In this document: piece after piece, positions 26,122-34,487 of the stretch
Position numbering within the stretch: the first letter of the stretch is position 1
How the letters are laid out: every line of letters starts with the position of its first letter
Assembly: GCF_003148565.1 (NCBI RefSeq)
Contig: NZ_QGGL01000001.1
Coordinates: 429,792-493,791 of the forward strand
Reading direction: 5' to 3'
Length of the DNA stretch: 64,000 nt
From: Tumebacillus permanentifrigoris
GTDB lineage: Bacteria > Bacillota > Bacilli > Tumebacillales > Tumebacillaceae
Position numbers and translations under genes: made by a program
The notes under the pieces: model-generated
What the model saw: only the letters and a program-made list of their open reading frames with translations
Told to the model about the DNA's origin: nothing
Database searches by the model: none

Positions 26122-27296
26122 GTGTGCATCCTCGCTTCCCTCAGCGCAAGCAGCGCTTCCAATTGGTCAAATGAATAGGCTTCGAGCGACTGGAGATCGA
26201 CATAGCCGCCGCTGTACCGGTGATCCCCTTGTACTTGCATCTCCTCGAGACGTTGGAGACACATCTCCGCCAGCGCCTCCTCCCCCGCCCGGTGCAGGTA
26301 GATCGCCGCCAATGCATACACGGCGGGTGACTCCAGTTCTCCGATCGGGTTGCCTTCACGATCCACCGTCGCGGGGAGTCGATTCGTAGCGCGAAGCGCT
26401 TTTTGCAACAGCGCCGTCATGCCGTCTGTCGGGAGCTTGGCTTCCTGTGCATAGCAGGCGGCGACCAATTGCTCCGCCATGTGGGCATCGACCTCCACCG
26501 CTCCCCCCGTCTGGCGAAATCCACCGTTGCTTGGCACCCAAGCGGTCGCATACAACCCAGAGGGTTGGCGCGCCTCCTCCAGCAGATGCTTGGCGTGCTC
26601 ATAGACGGGCTGGTAGGCGGGGTCTGTCTGGCTAAGTGCCCCCAGCACCGGTAGATTCAGATAGCGGGTCTGCACCGTTGCCGACTGTTTCCCGGTCTGG
26701 ACGTCCGCGTAATCGGACAGCCAGCCGGATGGTGCATTGTACTGCAACAGGCCTGTTGCCAGATGCGTGGCGAGTCGGTGTGCGCGCTCGTCGCCAAACT
26801 GCTCCGCACCAGCCAGCAGCGCCCCGATCAGCCGCAGGTCATCGATCGAGGAATTCACGGTGCTCTCCACGCCCTTCTCCCCCAACGGTGGCACCACCCA
26901 GCGGACGAAGTACTCCCCTGTCAAAAAGCGCTGCTCCAGCAAGCGCATCTCGATCTGAAAAAGCGCGGCGTTCTCAGCAAGCACCGCGTACTCCAGCAAC
27001 AGGCCGACCGATTCGGACAGCACCGCATGTCCCTTGGTCGTGTCTCCGCTCGTGACAGCTCCCGCCGTGGTCGGCATCAAGTTCGTGTACACGCCGCCCT
27101 GTGCATCGGTCATATGGGCGCGCAGGAACTTGTAGAGGCGTTCCTCTGCTGGATGCAGGTAGCGGGCAGGCTCGGGCAATGTCACCGTCTGTCGGGCATT
27201 CTGCGCCTGCTGACAGCTAGAGAGAACGATGGCGAGGACCATTGCACCCAGCAGGCCCGTTGCAACCCAGAGAGCGGTTTTCTTCGTCCTTGGCAA
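26118..27296 (-). CDS. ydaJ: GH8-like lipoprotein, YdaJ/PssZ-like glycanase
   Basis: A 392-residue lipoprotein. Start TTG at 27296 is supported by GAGGTGA seven bases upstream and gives a signal peptide with lipobox LSSC (Cys28). The mature part looks like a family 8 glycoside hydrolase: alpha-helical repeats, SESVGLLLEYAVLAEN near residue 90 (possible catalytic acid Glu) and SSIDDLRLIGALL (the GH8 Asp region). GH8 enzymes cut beta-1,4-glucan-type chains; in BcsZ and PssZ they trim the exopolysaccharide. First gene of the operon; overlaps the next by four bases (ATGA). Confidence 0.85.
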   Translation of the reverse strand: MPRTKKTALWVATGLLGAMVLAIVLSSCQQAQNARQTVTLPEPARYLHPAEERLYKFLRAHMTDAQGGVYTNLMPTTAGAVTSGDTTKGHAVLSESVGLLLEYAVLAENAALFQIEMRLLEQRFLTGEYFVRWVVPPLGEKGVESTVNSSIDDLRLIGALLAGAEQFGDERAHRLATHLATGLLQYNAPSGWLSDYADVQTGKQSATVQTRYLNLPVLGALSQTDPAYQPVYEHAKHLLEEARQPSGLYATAWVPSNGGFRQTGGAVEVDAHMAEQLVAACYAQEAKLPTDGMTALLQKALRATNRLPATVDREGNPIGELESPAVYALAAIYLHRAGEEALAEMCLQRLEEMQVQGDHRYSGGYVDLQSLEAYSFDQLEALLALREARMHT

Positions 27297-27365
27297 GCAG
27301 GCATCACCTCGTTTCTCCCTAGCATCCCACTTTTTTCTGGAAATGATGAATCGACCTGAGGGCCT

Positions 27366-27404
27366 TGCAAAAAAAGCCCCTGTCCTCAGCGAGGACAGGG
27401 GCTT
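27366..27404 (-). terminator. Terminator of tyrS
   Basis: AAGCCCCTGTCCTC pairs with GAGGACAGGGGCTT, loop AGC. On the minus strand it is followed by a run of seven T. The exopolysaccharide operon starts about 70 bases further on. Confidence 0.9.
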
Positions 27405-27425
27405 ACTTTTAAACTTCACAGTTGA

Positions 27426-28673
27426 CTATTTCAGCTTCAGCTTGGCGAACTTGCGCTTGCCAGCTTGGATGATCATGCCGTCAGCGGGCACGAGTTGGAA
27501 CTGCGGGTCTTCCACTTTTTCAGAGTTGATCTTCAACCCACCCTGTTGGATCAGGCGGCGGGCTTCCCCGTTGGACGGAGCCAGTTTCAACTCGGTCAGC
27601 AACGCGACCACCCACTTCTCGCCCGGCTCGACCTCGTATTCCGGGATGTCCTCCGGAATCTCGCGGTTCTGGAATACGGTCTTGAAGTAATTCTCCGCTT
27701 CCAGCGCAGCCGCTTCCCCGTGGTACTTGGTCACGATCGTGCGACCGAGCAACATCTTCGCATCGCGCGGATGCAGGGTTTGGGCTTCCAAGCCTTTCTT
27801 GATCTCGCCCAGTTCCTCCACCGTCACATCGGTGACCAGCTCGAAGTAGGTCGCGATCAAATGGTCGGGGATCGACATCGTCTTGCCGTATTGGTCATTC
27901 GGTTCTTCCGTGACGCCGATGTAGTTGCCAGCCGACTTGCCCATTTTCTTCACGCCGTCCAAGCCGACCAACAGCGGCATCGTGATGACCACTTGCGGCT
28001 CCTGACCGTCCTCTTTTTGCAACGTGCGCCCCATCAGGACGTTGAACTTCTGGTCGGTACCGCCGATCTCGACATCGCACTTCATCGCCACCGAATCGTA
28101 GCCCTGCATCAGCGGGTACATGAACTCATGCAACGAGATCGGCAGGTTGCCTTCGTAACGCTTCTTGAAGTCGTCACGCTCCAGCATCCGTGCAACCGTC
28201 ATCTTGGACGCCAGCTCCAGCACATCTGCAAAGTTCATCGCGGACAGCCAGTCCGAGTTGTACATCACTTCAATTTTTGCCGGGTCCGCATCCAAGACTT
28301 TGAACGCTTGCTCCTTGAACGTCGCTGCGTTGGCCAACACTTCCTCGCGGGTCAACTGCTTGCGCGCTTCGGTGCGGTCGGTCGGGTCCCCGATCATGCC
28401 GGTGAAGTCACCGATCAACAGTTGGACTTTGTGGCCCATGTTCTGGAACTGACGCAGTTTCTGCAACACAACGGTATGCCCGAGCGTCAGGTCGGAACCG
28501 GTCGGGTCGATGCCCAGTTTCACGGTCAATTGCTTGCCCGTCTTGATGCTTTTGCGGACTTTCGCCTCTAAATCCTCTACCGGGATGACTTCTGCCGCTC
28601 CACGGGTTAACACTTCCATCTGGCGAGCAACCTCTGCCTCGACAGCCGGATCTTTTTTCACTTCTTCTGCCAC
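27426..28673 (-). CDS. tyrS: Tyrosyl-tRNA synthetase (TyrZ-type)
   Basis: A 415-residue class I synthetase. GTG start at 28673 is fixed by GAGGTG six bases upstream. HIGH-like motif LGHTVV at about 65-70; KMSKS-like motif KKMGKSAGNYIG; Tyr-binding segment QGYDSVAMKCDVEIGGTDQ (near 28050-28110); C-terminal S4 domain (PSNGEARRLIQQGGLKIN). The MGKSAGNYIG form differs from the KFGKT of classical Bacillus TyrS and fits the TyrZ clade. There is no room for a T-box leader: the preceding gene ends 85 bases upstream, with its own terminator. Confidence 0.95.
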   Translation of the reverse strand: MAEEVKKDPAVEAEVARQMEVLTRGAAEVIPVEDLEAKVRKSIKTGKQLTVKLGIDPTGSDLTLGHTVVLQKLRQFQNMGHKVQLLIGDFTGMIGDPTDRTEARKQLTREEVLANAATFKEQAFKVLDADPAKIEVMYNSDWLSAMNFADVLELASKMTVARMLERDDFKKRYEGNLPISLHEFMYPLMQGYDSVAMKCDVEIGGTDQKFNVLMGRTLQKEDGQEPQVVITMPLLVGLDGVKKMGKSAGNYIGVTEEPNDQYGKTMSIPDHLIATYFELVTDVTVEELGEIKKGLEAQTLHPRDAKMLLGRTIVTKYHGEAAALEAENYFKTVFQNREIPEDIPEYEVEPGEKWVVALLTELKLAPSNGEARRLIQQGGLKINSEKVEDPQFQLVPADGMIIQAGKRKFAKLKLK

Positions 28674-28738
28674 GATATCCACCTCATTCGACCTGATTAT
28701 TTCATAATCGCATAGTAGCATCTCCGCCCTCTACTGTC

Positions 28739-28770
28739 AAAAAAAGGCCGGTCAAGGTTATCCCTTGACC
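28739..28770 (-). terminator. Terminator of the first sugar ABC operon
   Basis: GGTCAAGG/CCTTGACC stem with loop TTATC, followed on the minus strand by seven T. The last permease stop codon lies in the loop, so the terminator acts right at the gene end. Confidence 0.85.
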
Positions 28771-29591
28771 GCCCCTGCTGCAAAGCCTTGCAAGATATAC
28801 TTCTGAAACAGCGCGAAAAACACCATCGCCGGGATGGTGACCAGCACCGCCCCCGCCAGTAGATAGTTCCACTCGATGCCAAACTGCCCGACGAAACTGA
28901 ACAGTCCCACCGGCATCGTGCGCAGCTCATCGCGCGTGTTCAACGCCAGCGCGAACACAAATTCATCCCACGCGCTCAGGAAGCAAAAAATCGCACAGGA
29001 CAGCAAGCCCGGCATCCCCATCGGCAAGACCACGCGGAAAAACGTTCCGCCAAATCCCGCACCGTCTACCCAAGCCGCCTCCTCGATCTCCGCCGGGATG
29101 TGCTTGTAGAACCCGTACATCATCCAGATCGCAAAAGGCAACGCGAACGTCACATTCGCGAGGATCAAGCCGAGGTACGTATTCAGCAAACCGAGTTGCT
29201 TCATTAAGACGAAGATCGGCAACAGAAACAACACCCCTGGAATCATCTGCGCCGTCAAGATGCCGAACAGCACCGTCTTGCGCCCGATAAAGGGCAAGCG
29301 AGCGAACGCATAGCCCGCCATGCTCGCCACCAGCACCGCGATGCCTGTCGTCGCCAGCGCGACGAGGATCGAGTTCAGCAGATAGCGCAGGAAGTTACCT
29401 TTTTGCCAAAGCGTGCTGTACGCCTGCAACGTGGGGTGTTCCGGCACCCACGTCGGCGGAATCTGGAAGATCTCGCCCGAGGGCTTCAGCGATGTCGAGA
29501 TCATCCACAACACGGGAAACACCAGAAAGGCGAGGAACAACAGCGCCGCCCCCCACCAGAAGACGGTGAACAAAAGTCGCCTCCGCTTCAC
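28758..29591 (-). CDS. Carbohydrate ABC transporter permease (MalG/type 1)
   Basis: A 277-residue permease with six predicted membrane helices. GTG start at 29591 overlaps the upstream permease stop (GTGA) and has GGGGAGG upstream. The EAA loop is visible as EIEEAAWVDGAGFGGTFFRVVLPMGMPG, where it docks to a MsmK/MalK-type ATPase. No ATPase gene is in this operon, as is usual where one shared ATPase serves several sugar transporters. Third gene after the binding protein and the MalF-type permease. Confidence 0.93.
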   Translation of the reverse strand: MKRRRLLFTVFWWGAALLFLAFLVFPVLWMISTSLKPSGEIFQIPPTWVPEHPTLQAYSTLWQKGNFLRYLLNSILVALATTGIAVLVASMAGYAFARLPFIGRKTVLFGILTAQMIPGVLFLLPIFVLMKQLGLLNTYLGLILANVTFALPFAIWMMYGFYKHIPAEIEEAAWVDGAGFGGTFFRVVLPMGMPGLLSCAIFCFLSAWDEFVFALALNTRDELRTMPVGLFSFVGQFGIEWNYLLAGAVLVTIPAMVFFALFQKYILQGFAAGAVKG

Positions 29592-30496
29592 AGCTTCGCC
29601 TCCCCTCTCCCGCTCAACAGGCGGTTGTACAGGCTGGTCAGGATCGTGATCAGCACGAGGATCAACACCGCCAGCGTGCTCCCATACCCGAAATTGAAAC
29701 TTTGAAACGCCACTCGGAACACATGCGTAACCAGAATTTCTGTCGCATGTGCCGGCCCACCGCCCGTCATCACGTAGATGATGTTGAACGAATTGAAGGT
29801 CCCGATCAACGACAGCGTACCCACCATAATCAAGGTCGGCTTCATCAGTGGCAAGATCACGCGCCAATATCGCTGCCAAGCATTCGCCCCATCGATCAGC
29901 GTTGCGTCGATTGTTTCACGTGGAATCATCTGCAATCCGGCCAGCAAGAGCAAGGTCATCAGCGGCAGCCCGCGCCAGATGTCCACCAAGATCACGGCAA
30001 ACATCGCCGTCGTGTCCTGCCCGAGCCAGTTCACCGCAGGCCCGCCAAATGTCGCCAGCATCCCATTGGCAATCCCGAACTGGTCATTGAAGATCCAGCG
30101 CCAGACCAACGCTGCCACCACGGACGGAACCAGCCACGGCAACATATAAAACGAGCGCACCCAAGCAGCCCCACGCATCTTCACATTCAAGAGCAAGGCG
30201 CCGAGCATGCCGAGCACGACCTTGACCCCTACCGAACAAACGGTAAATACAATCGTATGCAGCGTCGCTTGGCGCACCTCCTGATCTCCCAGTGCCTTGA
30301 TGTAATTCTCCATTCCGACAAAAGAGTCTTGATCCGGACGGATCAAGACCTTGTGTTGAAAGCTGAGCCACAACGTGTTCAGCAACGGATAGAGAATGAC
30401 CAGCCCGAGGATCAGCAAGGCCGGTGTGAGGAAGAGGTAGGCCGAGCCGCTATTTCGATTGCGCCAGAATCTCGTCGACCTTTTTGGCCGCATCAT
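29588..30496 (-). CDS. Carbohydrate ABC transporter permease (MalF/type 1)
   Basis: A 302-residue permease with six membrane helices and the EAA loop ETIDATLIDGANAWQRYWRVILP. Start ATG 30496 is chosen because AAGGAGG lies six bases upstream; it lies 46 bases inside the 3' end of the binding-protein gene, so translation is coupled. The operon order (binding protein, MalF-type, MalG-type) is standard for oligosaccharide importers. The substrate is unknown. Confidence 0.93.
   Translation of the reverse strand: MMRPKRSTRFWRNRNSGSAYLFLTPALLILGLVILYPLLNTLWLSFQHKVLIRPDQDSFVGMENYIKALGDQEVRQATLHTIVFTVCSVGVKVVLGMLGALLLNVKMRGAAWVRSFYMLPWLVPSVVAALVWRWIFNDQFGIANGMLATFGGPAVNWLGQDTTAMFAVILVDIWRGLPLMTLLLLAGLQMIPRETIDATLIDGANAWQRYWRVILPLMKPTLIMVGTLSLIGTFNSFNIIYVMTGGGPAHATEILVTHVFRVAFQSFNFGYGSTLAVLILVLITILTSLYNRLLSGRGEAKL
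29912..29927. promoter_or_regulatory. Degenerate parS-like sequence inside a permease gene
   Basis: TGTTTCACGTGGAATC matches the parS consensus except for the last two bases. It lies within coding sequence, where the match could be chance. Reported because two better sites lie 10 kb and 2 kb away. Confidence 0.25.
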
Positions 30497-31715
30497 CAAG
30501 CGCCTCCTTCGGTTGTTTCTTGCCCGCCAGAGCCTCTTGGACCGCGTTCGCGATCAAGTTGTCGATCTGCGGCCATTCCGGCAGCGTCGGATAGGCATGG
30601 CCGTTTTTGGCCTCGTTGATCAAGACTTTGAAGTTCGGATCGGTGGTAAAGCTCGCATCCTCCAGACCGGACTTGCGGTACGGGATGAATCCGATGAACT
30701 TGTTCCACTCCTGCGAATGCTGCTTGTCAGTGACATAGTCGATCCATTTCCACGATGCCTCTTTGTTTTTCGCCGTTTTCATCATCACGATGTGGTCGGT
30801 CGTCGCCAACGTGGCGGCTTGTTTGCCAACCGGATAGGGAGCGACCGCATACTTGAGATCCGGTTTCGATTCCCTGATCTCCGCAAAAAACCACGGTCCG
30901 GTCGTCGTCATGCCCGCGATGCCGTTGGTGAACATCTTGTGCGAATCGTTGCGCTTGGTGCTGAGCGCGGATTCTGGTGCTGACCGGTCCTTGCGGTAGA
31001 TGTCCACGTAAAACTGCAACGCTTCAACACCTGCTGCGGAGTTGAAGGTGGCTTTTTTCAGATCCTTGGTGAGGATCTCACCGCCGTTTTGCCAGAGGAA
31101 GGGAGCCCAGAACATCGTGGTCTCCATCGAATTGTCACCGACGAGGCCGAATCCGAAGTGGTTGTCCTTGGTCATCTTTTTCGCGGCGTCACGGAACTCG
31201 TCCCAGTCCTTCGGTGCCCGGTCGTAGCCGGCATCCTGTAGCCAGTCGGTGCGGTAAAACAGACCGGTGGTGGTGAAGCCTTGCGGAATCCCCCACGTCT
31301 TGTTTTTCCACTGCGTCGTTTCCCAGGCGGACTCAACGAAATCTTGCTTGTAAGCGCTGTCTATATAAGCATCCAATGGCTCCAGTGCTCCCATCGCGGC
31401 GAGTTCTGTTGTCCAGCGACCTCCGTCCGTCGTGACATCCGGGCCTGCGCCCGAAGCGGCGGCCGCGATGAGCTTGTCATGACCTTGCTCCCACGGGATG
31501 AAGTCAACTTTTACTTGGACATCGGTATGCTCCTTGTTAAACTGATCGGCTAATTTGCTGTAGTACTCTTTCCACGCGCCCTCTCCCATCACCCAAGCGG
31601 TTACTGTGTTGGAGCTGGATGCGTTGCCTGACGAACTGTTGGAGGAACAGCCTGTGACGACACTGGTCATGATGATCGCCACACAAGCTACTTTCCATGA
31701 TGTAAATAATTTCAT
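30450..31715 (-). CDS. Sugar ABC transporter substrate-binding lipoprotein
   Basis: A 421-residue lipoprotein: signal peptide with lipobox VTGC (Cys23), Ser-rich linker, then a family 1 extracellular binding protein (TDGGRWTTELAAMGALEPL, GIPQGFTTTGLFYRTDW, MFTNGIAGMTTTGPWF, KEASWKWIDYVT). AAAGGAGGG precedes the start. First gene of the three-gene importer operon. The preference for maltodextrin-like or other sugars cannot be told from the sequence. Confidence 0.93.
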   Translation of the reverse strand: MKLFTSWKVACVAIIMTSVVTGCSSNSSSGNASSSNTVTAWVMGEGAWKEYYSKLADQFNKEHTDVQVKVDFIPWEQGHDKLIAAAASGAGPDVTTDGGRWTTELAAMGALEPLDAYIDSAYKQDFVESAWETTQWKNKTWGIPQGFTTTGLFYRTDWLQDAGYDRAPKDWDEFRDAAKKMTKDNHFGFGLVGDNSMETTMFWAPFLWQNGGEILTKDLKKATFNSAAGVEALQFYVDIYRKDRSAPESALSTKRNDSHKMFTNGIAGMTTTGPWFFAEIRESKPDLKYAVAPYPVGKQAATLATTDHIVMMKTAKNKEASWKWIDYVTDKQHSQEWNKFIGFIPYRKSGLEDASFTTDPNFKVLINEAKNGHAYPTLPEWPQIDNLIANAVQEALAGKKQPKEALDDAAKKVDEILAQSK

Positions 31716-31823
31716 TTGTATTATTGCCCTCCTTTATTTATTTTTTGCATAGGCTTTTCATATTGTACCTCACAATCGTTGGAAATAGTGTGGGTTTCCT
31801 TACATATTTTGGCCCTCATGTGG

Positions 31824-31860
31824 AAAAAAAAGACCCAGTCCGTGGCGGACGGGTCTTTTT
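31824..31860 (-). terminator. Terminator of the ABC-F gene
   Basis: AAAGACCC-A-GTCCG pairs with CGGAC-GGGTCTTT, followed on the minus strand by eight T. It abuts a parS site. Confidence 0.85.
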
Positions 31861-31875
31861 GTTTCACGTGGAACA
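31860..31875. promoter_or_regulatory. parS: parS site (ParB-binding centromere)
   Basis: TGTTTCACGTGGAACA, between the stop of the ABC-F gene and its terminator. Each half is a consensus parS half-site (TGTTTCAC and GTGGAACA), so it matches TGTTNCACGTGNAACA at every fixed base. Confidence 0.85.
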
Positions 31876-31879
31876 GGCA

Positions 31880-33601
31880 CTAGCGTAGTTGCGCCCGAAT
31901 CTGGTTCGCTTGGCGACTGAGCGAGATGAATTCGCTGTCCAACTCCTGCTTTTGCACAGCATCGGTGATGATGCCAAGTTCAAAGGAAAGCTGTGAAAGG
32001 CGCGTCTCCAACAGCAAGAGTTCGTCTCGCAAGTTTTGCCTTTGCTGCTTCTTGTTGGGCTCGACCGCTGGTTTGTTGCGTTGCTCCCAGTATTGCTTGA
32101 AACCATAGGGATGAACGATCAATTTGCCATCGCGGATCTCCCAGACTTTGTTGGACATTTTCTCAAGGAAGTAGCGATCATGCGAGGCGATGATCATCGC
32201 ACCTGGATACTCCTCCAGCGCCTCCTCCAGTTTTTCACGCGTGACGAGGTCCAAGTGGTTGGACGGCTCGTCGAGGATCAGCGTGTTGGAGCGACAGAGG
32301 ATCAGCTTCACGAACACATAGCGCACGCGTTCCCCGTAGCTCAGTGTGGAGAGTTTGCGGAACACGTCATCGCCTCGGAACAGGAAGGAGCCGAGAAACA
32401 GCCGGGCGGTCGTGTTGTCCATGTTCGGGAGGTAGAGCAGGTCGTCCAGCAGTGAGGAGTTCAGGTTCAGCGAGTCAAACACTTGATCGAAGTACCCCAG
32501 TGTCGCGGAGGGTGTCACCCGGATGTTGCCTTGCTCAAGGGTCAACTGCTGGGTCAAGAGCTTCAATAGTGTGCTCTTGCCTGTGCCATTGGGCCCGACG
32601 AGTGCAATCCGGTCGTCCTTGCTCACTTCGAAATCGAGCTTGTCGAGGATCAACCGTTCCCCATAGCGGAACTGGACCCCCTCTCCCCGCAGGAGCACAG
32701 GGCGTTCTGTCGTCGTGATGTCGAGGAAGCGCACCTTGGCAACCAGCTTCTGCTCAGGTTTCTCGGCCGGTTCTAGTTTTTCCATTCGGCGTTCGAGGGC
32801 TTTGGCTTTGCTGTACATGTTCGCCGCCGTTTTTTTGTCGCCACCCTTGAGACATCTGGCAAAGGAATCGGTCGCGACGCGACCCTTTTCCCCCTTCGCC
32901 GCCCATTGGCGCTTGCGTTCGATCGCATCCGCCAAGCGGTCTTTTTCCTTCACGTATTCTGTGTAGTTGTGCTGCAGGCGCTCCTCCTCTGCGGCAACCC
33001 AAGCGGCGTACTGTGAGTAGTTGCCCGGGTAGCAGGTGACGGCACAGTCCTTCAACGCCCACGTCTGGTTGGTCACTTCATCGAGGAAGCGGCGATCATG
33101 GGAGATGACGACGAGAGAAACCTTCGCGCTACGAAGTTTCTTCTCCAGCAGTTGCACCGCGTCGAGGTCGAGGTGATTGGTCGGCTCGTCGAGCAGGAGC
33201 AGATCAGGCTGGTGACTGAGGGCGGCGAGCAAGGCGATCTTGGTCTGTTCCCCACCGCTCAATTGGGCGATCGGCAACTCCCAGATGTGGTCGCGCAGGC
33301 CGAGTTCCTTCGCCGCATGGCGTGTGATGTCCGCCTGCTGGGTGGCGAGCCACGCAGCGACGGTCAGTTCCTCAACTTCCTCCAAGGACTGGGGAACGTA
33401 GGCGATGGTGCCGTAGGGCGCGACACAACCCGTCTCCGGCTGTTCAAGGGCGGCGAGCAGGCGCAGCAGCGTGGACTTGCCCTCCCCATTGCGCCCGACG
33501 AGACCGATCCGATCTCCGGTGTGGATCTCCAGTTCTATGTTCTTCAGCACCTCACGAGTGCCATATGAGTGTCCGAGCTTGGTTGTTTGCATCAACATCA
33601 T
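31880..33601 (-). CDS. ABC-F family ATPase, possible ribosome protection protein
   Basis: A 573-residue soluble protein with two ABC domains and no membrane helices. NBD1 has Walker A GRNGEGKST, signature LSGGEQTK and Walker B LLLDEPTNHLD. NBD2 has GPNGTGKST, signature LSYGERVR and LILDEPSNHLD. The linker of about 70 residues between them is the region that reaches the peptidyl transferase centre in ABC-F proteins. Such proteins are either translation factors (EttA-like) or antibiotic resistance factors. A long leader with an attenuator points to antibiotic-induced expression, hence resistance. The start at 33601 is weakly supported; ATG 33592 is an alternative. Confidence 0.9.
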   Translation of the reverse strand: MMLMQTTKLGHSYGTREVLKNIELEIHTGDRIGLVGRNGEGKSTLLRLLAALEQPETGCVAPYGTIAYVPQSLEEVEELTVAAWLATQQADITRHAAKELGLRDHIWELPIAQLSGGEQTKIALLAALSHQPDLLLLDEPTNHLDLDAVQLLEKKLRSAKVSLVVISHDRRFLDEVTNQTWALKDCAVTCYPGNYSQYAAWVAAEEERLQHNYTEYVKEKDRLADAIERKRQWAAKGEKGRVATDSFARCLKGGDKKTAANMYSKAKALERRMEKLEPAEKPEQKLVAKVRFLDITTTERPVLLRGEGVQFRYGERLILDKLDFEVSKDDRIALVGPNGTGKSTLLKLLTQQLTLEQGNIRVTPSATLGYFDQVFDSLNLNSSLLDDLLYLPNMDNTTARLFLGSFLFRGDDVFRKLSTLSYGERVRYVFVKLILCRSNTLILDEPSNHLDLVTREKLEEALEEYPGAMIIASHDRYFLEKMSNKVWEIRDGKLIVHPYGFKQYWEQRNKPAVEPNKKQQRQNLRDELLLLETRLSQLSFELGIITDAVQKQELDSEFISLSRQANQIRAQLR

Positions 33602-33651
33602 CTAGGGGTCAATCCCTTCTCTATTTAGATAACAGTAGAGACCCAGAGACA

Positions 33652-33738
33652 TCAAAAAGCCGTGGGGATGCATACGCGAACCCACGGCGGAATAGACCTG
33701 TATAGGTGGACAGGTTGCTCTACTCTACGACGTATCAT
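33652..33738 (-). CDS. Possible 28-codon leader ORF across the attenuator
   Basis: ATG at 33738 to TGA at 33652-33654 encodes MIRRRVEQPVHLYRSIPP and ten further residues. The frame runs through both leader hairpins and its stop lies in the terminator T-run, an arrangement that would let a ribosome change the fold. There is no clear ribosome site, so this is speculative. A second short frame (MDHSLVC, 33820-33843) begins soon after the predicted transcription start. Confidence 0.25.
   Translation of the reverse strand: MIRRRVEQPVHLYRSIPPWVRVCIPTAF
33653..33687 (-). terminator. Leader attenuator ahead of the ABC-F gene
   Basis: On the minus strand CCGTGGG and CCCACGG (33660-33666, 33681-33687) form a stem followed by C and five T. 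It lies about 52 bases before the ABC-F start and about 190 bases after the predicted promoter, so it would stop transcription before the gene. Confidence 0.65.
33696..33715 (-). promoter_or_regulatory. Second leader hairpin (possible anti-attenuator partner)
   Basis: ACCTGT/ACAGGT with an eight-base loop just upstream of the attenuator. Further upstream, GCTTC/GAAGC (about 33767-33781) and AGACG/CGTCT (about 33750-33764) also pair, so most of the leader is structured. Confidence 0.45.
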
Positions 33739-33883
33739 GGATTCTGGACAGACGTATCCCGTCTCGCCGCTTCTAGACGAAGCCGCGTATGCAATCGACC
33801 GTTTTGTGATTCGGGTCCGTTAGCATACCAGAGAATGATCCATGTCGTGTAAGTAAGGCCACCTTTCCAGTTCAGTTGTTCCT

Positions 33884-33912
33884 AGTATATGCCAATCTAC
33901 AGTTTTTGACAA
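33884..33912 (-). promoter_or_regulatory. Predicted promoter of the ABC-F leader
   Basis: TTGTCA (33907-33912) and TATACT (33884-33889) with 17-base spacing on the minus strand. The transcript would start near 33877, giving a leader of about 275 bases. Confidence 0.7.
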
Positions 33913-33916
33913 CGCG

Positions 33917-33961
33917 AAAAAAAATGGGCGCATAGGCCAAGTTCCCGATTGCCCGTTTTTT
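33917..33961. terminator. Hairpin between the ABC-F promoter and the cwlJ-like gene
   Basis: AAAAAATGGGC pairs with GCCCGTTTTTT (one G-T wobble) around 21 bases. A and T runs on both sides allow function on either strand. It lies 38 bases before the cwlJ-like start. Confidence 0.45.
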
Positions 33962-33998
33962 AATACCTTGAAGGTGTAGAAACGTGGAGGTGGAACTG

Positions 33999-34460
33999 AT
34001 GGCGGTCGTCAGAAGAAGCGCGCCAGAAGTGCGCTTGTTGGCACGCATGATGCGGGCGGAGGCGGAGGGCGAACTCGAACAAGGCATGCTGATGGTCGGC
34101 AATGTCGGGATCAACCGGGTTCGCAACAACTGTTCAGACTTCAAGAACATCCGATCGATCAAACAGATGATCTATCAGCCGACATTTCCGGGGAGCAGGT
34201 ATTACGCCTTTGAGGCGGTTGGGAAACCGACTTTTTACCAAAAAGTTCGAAACCGTGATATCCGGCTCGCGGAGCAAGCGATTGATGGTCGTCGTCTGTG
34301 GCCTGCGACCACCGCGTTGTGGTATATGAACCCGAAATACATCAATCGCAATGTCTGTGTCACACCCAGTTGGCCAACTGCAAATACACAATATGTGGGC
34401 CGGTACAAAGCGCATTGTTTCTACGCTGCGACGTATAAGGAATGCCCGACATTCCGCTAA
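33999..34460 (+). CDS. cwlJ: CwlJ-like spore cortex-lytic hydrolase
   Basis: A 153-residue Hydrolase_2 (SleB/CwlJ) domain protein with no signal peptide. The conserved start EVRLLARMMRAEAEGE holds the catalytic Glu; GMLMVGNVGINRV, YAFEAVGKPTFYQKV and ALWYMNPKYIN follow. The lack of a signal peptide is typical of CwlJ, which is made in the mother cell and placed in the coat. The start follows GTGGAGGTGG. gerQ follows 27 bases downstream; in Bacillus GerQ is needed for CwlJ placement, and the pair is co-transcribed there in the order gerQ-cwlJ. Confidence 0.9.
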   Translation: MAVVRRSAPEVRLLARMMRAEAEGELEQGMLMVGNVGINRVRNNCSDFKNIRSIKQMIYQPTFPGSRYYAFEAVGKPTFYQKVRNRDIRLAEQAIDGRRLWPATTALWYMNPKYINRNVCVTPSWPTANTQYVGRYKAHCFYAATYKECPTFR

Positions 34461-34487
34461 TACCTGAAAAGGGAGCGATCAGAACCC

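Noticed and set aside
28673-28760. T-box riboswitch ahead of tyrS
   Set aside because: Only 85 bases separate tyrS from the previous gene, and a terminator fills part of it. There is no room for a T-box and no specifier loop is seen.
29912-29927. Fourth parS site
   Set aside because: It lacks the last two consensus bases and lies inside a permease gene; listed as weak only.
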